A DNA stretch of 36,648 bases from Paramarasmius palmivorus (Eukaryota; Basidiomycota; Agaricomycetes; Agaricales; Marasmiaceae), in NCBI GenBank assembly GCA_037176845.1, contig JAYKXP010000283.1, positions 1-36,648 of the forward strand. Direction: 5' to 3'. Made by a program: the position numbers and the translations under genes. Below the pieces are notes generated by a model that saw only the letters and a program-made list of their open reading frames with translations, had not been told where the DNA came from and searched no databases. The first letter of the stretch is position 1. Each line of letters starts with the position of its first letter. Positions 31,380 through 36,648 of this stretch are shown here, in pieces.

Positions 31380-32040
31380 TCACTATTCGAGTATGTGCTC
31401 GTTTTGTACTAGACTGAGCAGACACTGAGGATCCGACAGGATATTAACGGGTTTAGGCAACAATGTCATGTATCCTACTGCGTGTGGACAACTTCCTAAT
31501 ACAATGCTCAACCCTGGATTTGAGGCAATGCATACCAGTCATTTCGCCAAACTTCGGCCCAAGAAAAGAGGAAAGGTTAATGAGAAGTCGTTTCGAATTC
31601 GAGGCCCACTGACTTCACAATCAACATTCAATGTAACACCGAGGTTCTGACCTACTTCGATACGAAAGGAGGACACATCGGCTTTTGGTACGTTGCCTCA
31701 TCTCTTCCTCTCATTGCTCTTGGAGCTTACGTGGCTACTAGAGCCAGATCGACAACACTCCATCCACAAAAAGGCATTAACTAGACCATCACACGTCCCT
31801 ATCAGATGTAGCGTAGACACGGGACACAGCAAGTTCAATTGCTGTTCCGCTGTGGATGCTTCATTTCGTAGACGGGGAGCAACGTGTCGCGCAAGTCGTT
31901 CACGAACAACTAGCCCAATGCTACTCTTCGTACTGGACGGCGTTGTAACGCACATTTTTGCACCAGCAACACCCGACGTGGTGCCAAATTCCATGAACAT
32001 GAACTATAGCCACGGATCGTGGACGATGTCTCACCAAACC
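31380..32040. repeat. Duplicated 3' flank of a minus-strand zinc-finger gene, copy 2
   Basis: Partner of 26350-27110, with the landmarks in the same order and similar spacing, ending upstream of the zinc-finger gene at 32457-33294. The open frames on both strands (31693-32046 + and 31698-32000 -) overlap each other and are not conserved in the partner, so no gene is called. Confidence 0.5.
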
Positions 32041-32456
32041 CATTAGACACTCACTCCATTCTCCGATAGGCACTTGGAATGGCGAAAGTTTTTTCTGGGA
32101 GTGTTGCCACCTGTCTGATCTGGTCTTGTTTCGGCTGATGTTTGGCGGGACAACCACCCAAGATCAAAAAATGAACAGCCGTGAATTCCGGCGCCGACGA
32201 CGCGAGTCTTCCTCGCGCCTCTCTTTGTCCCTAGTTCAGACAAATTGCATATTGTCGCGCTATCCGCATAGCTTGGAGGTGTAGGTCCCAGGGACACAGG
32301 CATACTGTCGGGACATGGTCTGTCTTTAGTCTTTAATGCTCAACCATGCCAGGCTCATCGTAAATCTAGTGTTCACTGCTTCTAAGAATCCATTTGGAGC
32401 TACGTACAGTGCTCCAAGGCGTGACGGAGATAGAAATGGTAAGTATTGGTAGTCTG

Positions 32457-33294
32457 TCATACTTGGCCATGAGTCTGATTGTCGGAAACAGGTGTCTCAG
32501 CGGGAGATACGCCACCCGAGGCATAATCTGACTGGCCAGGAATATTGAAGGGACTCGATTTGCACGATTTGGTGTGCCGTTTGATGTCCGATTTAGTGAC
32601 CGTCCTCTTGGAGCAGAAAGGACATTTGTATGGTGTCTTTCCTAGATGAGAATTAATATGATCTGAATACATTGTTAGCCAAGTCCACTGGATTTCTGGG
32701 CGGGAGCTCACTTTGCAAGTTGTGCCGAGTGGTCAAGGTGGCGGTGCAAGGAAGAAAATCTGTACACGAGTACAATTTTCTCCCTGGGAGTCTGCGCTTT
32801 TCACTGGCAGCCCGGACATTCTCTGTTGCCACAACCTTCTTCACATTCGGTAACTCGATGTCAGGCGCTGCCGGATTTTGTTGTGGCTCGAGAAGGATGT
32901 CGGGTGCTGTGGTATATGTGCGATCGGTGTTGGTAGTCGCGATGGGCCTTTGAACAGTGGTGTTGTAGGAAACCATACCTTCCTGTAGGTGGATATGGTC
33001 TGGCCATGGCGTATACGAGGACTGATAGTCATAATGATACAGATGGTTGGTCGCAACACTGCTTTCATGGTTATAAGGGATTTGCTTCGCCGCGTAGCTG
33101 CCTATGGTCTAAATGTTAAATCATGCACTCGAGTTGGACAATAGACATGGTGACCTTGCGATTGCATGTTCCAAGCCCCGCTCAGGAAAGACAGGTCGCC
33201 GCTATCGCGTGCTACGACGCTGGTTAAAACAAGTTCGATGAGGGTACGGATTCAAGGCAAATATTATGGCGTACCGATCAGCCTCAGCGTCCAT
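32457..33294 (-). CDS. Two-finger C2H2/C2HC zinc-finger protein (226 aa)
   Basis: Minus-strand exons 33294-33275, 33219-33155, 33101-32712 and 32662-32457 join in frame (introns 55, 53 and 49 nt) to give 226 aa. The first codon position of sibling exon 1 is ACG here, so translation is placed at the next in-frame ATG, giving a 20-nt exon 1 as in the 11496 gene. Exon 2 ends SGAWNMQSQ; exon 3 begins GSYAAKQIPYNHESS. The basic block is KKVVAT ... RRLPGRKLY. Finger 1 is C141-x5-C147-x12-H160-x3-H164 (the usual Phe is Leu), the linker is LGKTPYK, and finger 2 is C172-x2-C175-x12-H188-x3-C192. The C-terminal tail is about 34 residues, polar. Inferred nuclear DNA-binding protein. Confidence 0.8.
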
Positions 33295-33410
33295 AGAGCC
33301 GTGACTCGTTGCGCTCAGGCTTTGACTATGGGTTACGAGAGGTGGAGTAATGGTTCTTCTGACCGATTTGAGTGGTCAGGCTCTGTGGCTTTGGAGATTG
33401 CATTCGTAGT

Positions 33411-33418
33411 CCTTTTAT
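33411..33418 (-). promoter_or_regulatory. TATA-like element of the 33294 gene
   Basis: ATAAAAGG (minus strand) followed by CTACGAATG lies 117 nt upstream of the ATG and matches the element upstream of the 22818 gene almost exactly. Confidence 0.5.
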
Positions 33419-33419
33419 G

Positions 33420-35670
33420 TTCTCTTTGAAACATACTTGCTGTATGTGCAATGTTGACTGATTTCCGTGGACTGTGATCGATGTGATCCGCAGATTCGAT
33501 ATGTTAGTGACTAGGACAAAGTTGTAAGTACGTGGCTGTCGATTCCCCTCATGTCGGGACAATCAATTTATCCGGTCTTGAGCGCTATGGACCCACATAC
33601 CAAATTGATACCGAATGCATTGGGCAGTGAATCATAGAACTTTAAATATTCTATACTGCTATTGCCGCTCTACACATCAATGCTCTGATCCTGGTATAAT
33701 TATTCGACCGCGACTGGAATTGAAACCTTGATGCGATCACCAAACTCAATGAACACAATGATCAGAATCCTATTTTCGACTTTCGTTTCCCATCGGTACG
33801 AATACGGAACCGCCATGTGTGGCTTTGATGACCGGAATCCAGCTCTTTCGAAAAGAGAGTCATGAATCGAAACCACTTTAAAGTTCAAAAATAATGCTCA
33901 GACACGTTTTCGCAAGAGAAGGGTTCAGAGCGATTCTTGTGCAGGATCTCATCGATGGACGCTCTGAGCTCGTTTTACTAATTTGTGGGTGTAAGAATTG
34001 TTTTGGATTTTCGGAATTTTTGGGACGACTAAGCGCCGGCTTATTCCGACACGTGATGTCCCTGGTTAATGCTATAGCTTGGGTGCTGGTGATCGATCGC
34101 TGGACCACTGCTAGCGGACATTGAACAGTGATGAGCTACGAAAGTGAGTATCTGTGGCGACTCAAGAACGGGGACATAGGAGCTGCTGCTGCTGAGGTAT
34201 TCCCCAATACACGCTCTAACAGCCTCTCGGTTCCACTGTGCAGACCTGATGTTAACCAGCTTTGAGGTGTGGCAATCTGACGAGTGCTGGGCGCCCCGTC
34301 TCAAAGAATACTTAACGACAAGATAGTTCGTAAGATAAGAAACGTAGCATGTCCGTCGTGAGTATGACTCGGAGGTCCCGACGTGAACAAGAGGCGCTTC
34401 CGAATGCAGGGAGTGGACCACTATCCATTTGAGTTTGGCGGTGCTGTTTCATACTGATGTGGTTTCTTGTGAGTTCTGTATAGCGGTAAGCCACAGTTTT
34501 GTTTATTAACAATGTGTAACCTGGATACAGGCGAACAGTACAGCGATTACGCTGTTAGCAGCTGCATGTCGCTAGGACATCCTTTAATCATTTGCGTTCG
34601 CTAGCTTGCAGGCGCAGCTTTGAGGATGGTGAGCAGAAATCTTCGAGCAGATAAGGACGGCCAACGCACTTTTCAACGTCTGTCAGTTGCAGGTGCCAGA
34701 GCCACACTTAACTTGGCAACCTGGTATTCAGTCTACGAAACATTATTTGTGACCTTGTAATATAGAGATAGGTACCGAGAAACTTCGGTGAACACGTTAG
34801 CTTTGGGTGAGTAGTTAGTCCTGAAATTCTTCGCGCAGTTCCCGCTCGAGAAAGCGAGACCTTGATGCAATCTGCTGACGGAATATGCCGCGACTCTAGA
34901 GAATGTCATGGACGTTGGGACTACACCTACGAAAGTATTAGCATAACTCATAATTGAATAGACATCTGGCGGCGATAGGGCAGTTTCACAGGGAGAAATT
35001 TTAAGACTTAGACACCAAATATAACACCTCCAGCACGGCAAGAGGCACGCTTAGCACGAACCTACACTGCCAATTGCAGTTTCATCTGCTCTCGATTCAG
35101 TAATTTTCGTACGGAAAGGCCGCGAAACACGTGTAGTGACTGTTCCATTGTCTAAATATCCCATCCACCGATGTAAGGTCTCCGTTGGACTAAACATAGA
35201 CTCAATCTCGATCGTGATCCGTGCACGTAAGCCGTAACCGTTTGTCAGAAGCTGCAGGCATCCTATTTCGTTTGGAAGTCAGGAATGCGACGAATATTTT
35301 GTTATGAGCTTTGAGGTTGCTGGTTCAAGATGAGAGTGGACTCGGGCCGAACCTGCAAGACCGTGTGACTTGCTTTCCTAAGCCCCCACAATCACCTGGC
35401 ATGAGAAACGAGAAATCCGACAGGAAAGCCACGCCGAACTCCTTGACTCAGTTTGGCTAAGGGAACATAACTAGCCCTGTCAAGATTACAGCGCTGAGCA
35501 GTAAAATAAATCTCTGGGGCGGGAAGGAAATGGCTGTGCTCGCAGAGGCCTGGAGGAATTATGTAGAGGACTTTGTTGGATTGTATTTCATAAACAAAGG
35601 CGCTAGTTGGTGTGTACCTAGGGGGACCAGGGATAGTAGTTTCCCTTCGTTGGAGATAGTCTAAGGATCG
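33420..35670. other. Intergenic, no recognised gene
   Basis: Several 60-130 codon open frames occur on both strands (the longest at 34041-34421 and 34733-35041, minus), but none has splice support, a conserved copy or recognisable motif. No further zinc-finger copy was found here. Confidence 0.35.
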
Positions 35671-35677
35671 GTCTAGG

Positions 35678-35976
35678 CTGGAAGCTGGTTCTGGGATTCG
35701 CTAGGGTATTACTGTGCAAATACTGGGTCATACGCAGAGTTCGATGGTATCGACGTCGCGGTCAGTGTCAGTACGAAAAGGCTAGATGCTGTTTCGTCTG
35801 ACGGCGAAAATGGTGTCCAAACCGTCGATCAAGCCGCAAAGGCCTTGCAAGCTCACCAGGCGGACCAGCTAGGTTCCATGGTCGTCGCTAGAATATTCAT
35901 GTCTCCTTGTACACCACGTGCACAACAATCCATTCATTCAGCTCTTCCTGCAGATATCCCTTCTCAGGTGATCTAA
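35678..35976 (+). CDS. Open coding-like segment, unrecognised
   Basis: A roughly 100-codon stop-free segment without an N-terminal ATG reads like protein (YAEFDGIDVAVSVSTKRLD, then VQTVDQAAKALQAHQADQ) and follows a TAG that could be a 3' splice site. It ends in a stop just after a CAG-GTGATC that could be a donor. Possibly an internal exon of a gene extending upstream; no family recognised. Ends are approximate. Confidence 0.25.
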
Positions 35977-36097
35977 ATCAACTATAAACAACGACATACT
36001 CCATCTATGGCTCACCAAAGAGCGCGATCACTGCTCCCGCAATCGGACATGCGCGGCCAGACGTGGATCAGTGCATGTTATCGCCGAAGAGAGTGCA

Positions 36098-36407
36098 ATG
36101 GATGCAGGGCCCGACACAAAGACGAAAACAGAGGTACCCGTGGAACAGGAAGACTCTCACCAGCTTGGCGATTGTATACTTGCGATACGAAGCCGAAAAG
36201 TCGTTTTATCTGATACGTACTTGTGCTATGTGGGATCGCGGTATGAGGAATGGTCATGCGGTCGTATATCGAATAGAGCGTCACTCATTTCATTCTATTT
36301 CAACGCCTTCAAGGTACGAAATGCCTGCTTAAATTGGACACCTCACACTGACCGTTTCCTTCGTATGGCAGGCGTCTAAGGACATGTGGGAGCAGCGTGA
36401 AACCTGA
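36098..36407 (+). CDS. Possible two-exon hypothetical gene
   Basis: An open frame (first in-frame ATG 36098; the frame is open further upstream) codes KTKTEVPVEQEDSHQLGD, CILAIRSRKVVLSDTYLC and ISFYFNAFK, then meets a 58-nt intron at 36314-36371 with GTACGA donor, CACTGACCG branch and TGGCAG acceptor. The second exon adds ASKDMWEQRET and a stop at 36405-36407. Three reading frames are open across part of this region, so the choice rests on the quality of the intron. Family not recognised. Confidence 0.35.
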
Positions 36408-36566
36408 TTCCCAGACCTTGATGGCTGCGAAGCCGTGTTGATAGCCATGATGACGGAGATCTCATACGGACAAATCTCGGTGGATAGCCCTGGAATAAGT
36501 ACCGGTGCACTGGATTACATCTAGTGTTCCTGAATCTTTCATCAACGCTCGAACTTTTCTTCTCCC

Positions 36567-36648
36567 ATGATGATTCACCGCCGTCTCTCGTTTACTACAT
36601 TCCGCTCTATCTTTCTTTTTCGCCAGCTCAGAACTGCTCGGCATGGCA
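36567..36648 (+). CDS. Possible gene start cut by the window edge
   Basis: ATG-ATG at 36567-36572 opens a frame that runs off the window (MMIHRRLSFTTFRSIF ...). The Arg/Ser/Phe-rich start resembles a mitochondrial targeting sequence. It is too short to be sure, and the pyrimidine-rich stretch ending CGCCAG at 36625 could instead be an intron end. Confidence 0.2.
   Translation, partial: MMIHRRLSFTTFRSIFLFRQLRTARHG

Noticed and set aside
31693..32046. 117-codon plus-strand frame and overlapping 100-codon minus-strand frame
   Set aside because: They overlap each other on opposite strands and neither is conserved in the 26.3-27.1 kb duplicate.
1..36648. tRNA genes, rRNA, CRISPR arrays, intact transposons
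   Set aside because: I looked by eye for the T-loop GTTCGA context, regularly spaced repeats and transposase or reverse-transcriptase motifs. Nothing formed a complete feature. A covariance-model and repeat search would be decisive.

Overview
The window looks like an accessory, gene-poor stretch of a filamentous fungal genome, most probably an agaricomycete basidiomycete. The evidence is the short GT-AG introns (48-65 nt, several per gene, many with a CTRAY-like branch site near the acceptor), TATA-type core promoters 45-120 nt upstream of start codons, and a fungal style of C2H2 zinc finger. No bacterial operons, rRNA, tRNA, CRISPR array or intact transposon was recognised.

The dominant content is one expanded gene family. 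I count 13 members or remnants. The typical member has four exons and encodes a 216-246 aa protein. It has a fast-changing N-terminal half rich in Tyr, Pro, Ser and Asn, a conserved basic block (KKPIVAS ... RRRPG-x-KLY), a first finger C-x5-C-x12-H-x3-H, a short GEKPY-like linker, and a second finger C-x2-C-x12-H-x3-C. The last intron is phase 1 in every copy and ends one codon before the first zinc-binding His of finger 1. Six copies give an uninterrupted spliced reading frame: 11496-12303(+), 15186-16035(+), 18958-19721(+), 21939-22818(-), 27364-28231(-) and 32457-33294(-). Two keep good fingers but have damaged 5' parts (1486-2012 and 5824-6870, both +). Five are decayed (2585-3289, 7672-8260, 9750-9991, 13690-13916 and 29715-29800, all +).

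Layout: 0-7 kb holds fragments of unrelated genes, two damaged family copies and one decayed copy. 7.4-14.8 kb is a tandem segmental duplication. Its unit contains a zinc-finger gene (+), an unrecognised multi-exon gene X (-), a 3' zinc-finger remnant (+) and an unrecognised Ser-rich gene Y (-). In unit 1 the zinc-finger gene is dead and gene X is the better copy; in unit 2 the zinc-finger gene is intact and gene X is broken. 15-20 kb has two intact forward copies. Around 20-22 kb the orientation flips, and all intact copies to the right are on the minus strand. 23.4-24.4 kb carries an unrelated, well-preserved minus-strand gene. 26-28.5 kb and 31-33.5 kb are a second duplicated segment carrying the last two minus-strand copies. 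The right end (33.5-36.6 kb) is mostly unassigned, with short coding-like segments near 35.7 and 36.1-36.4 kb.

The family members are inferred to be small nuclear DNA-binding proteins with diverging regulatory N-termini. What they regulate cannot be read from the sequence. All exon models are manual and rest on splice-site logic, reading-frame continuity and comparison between copies.
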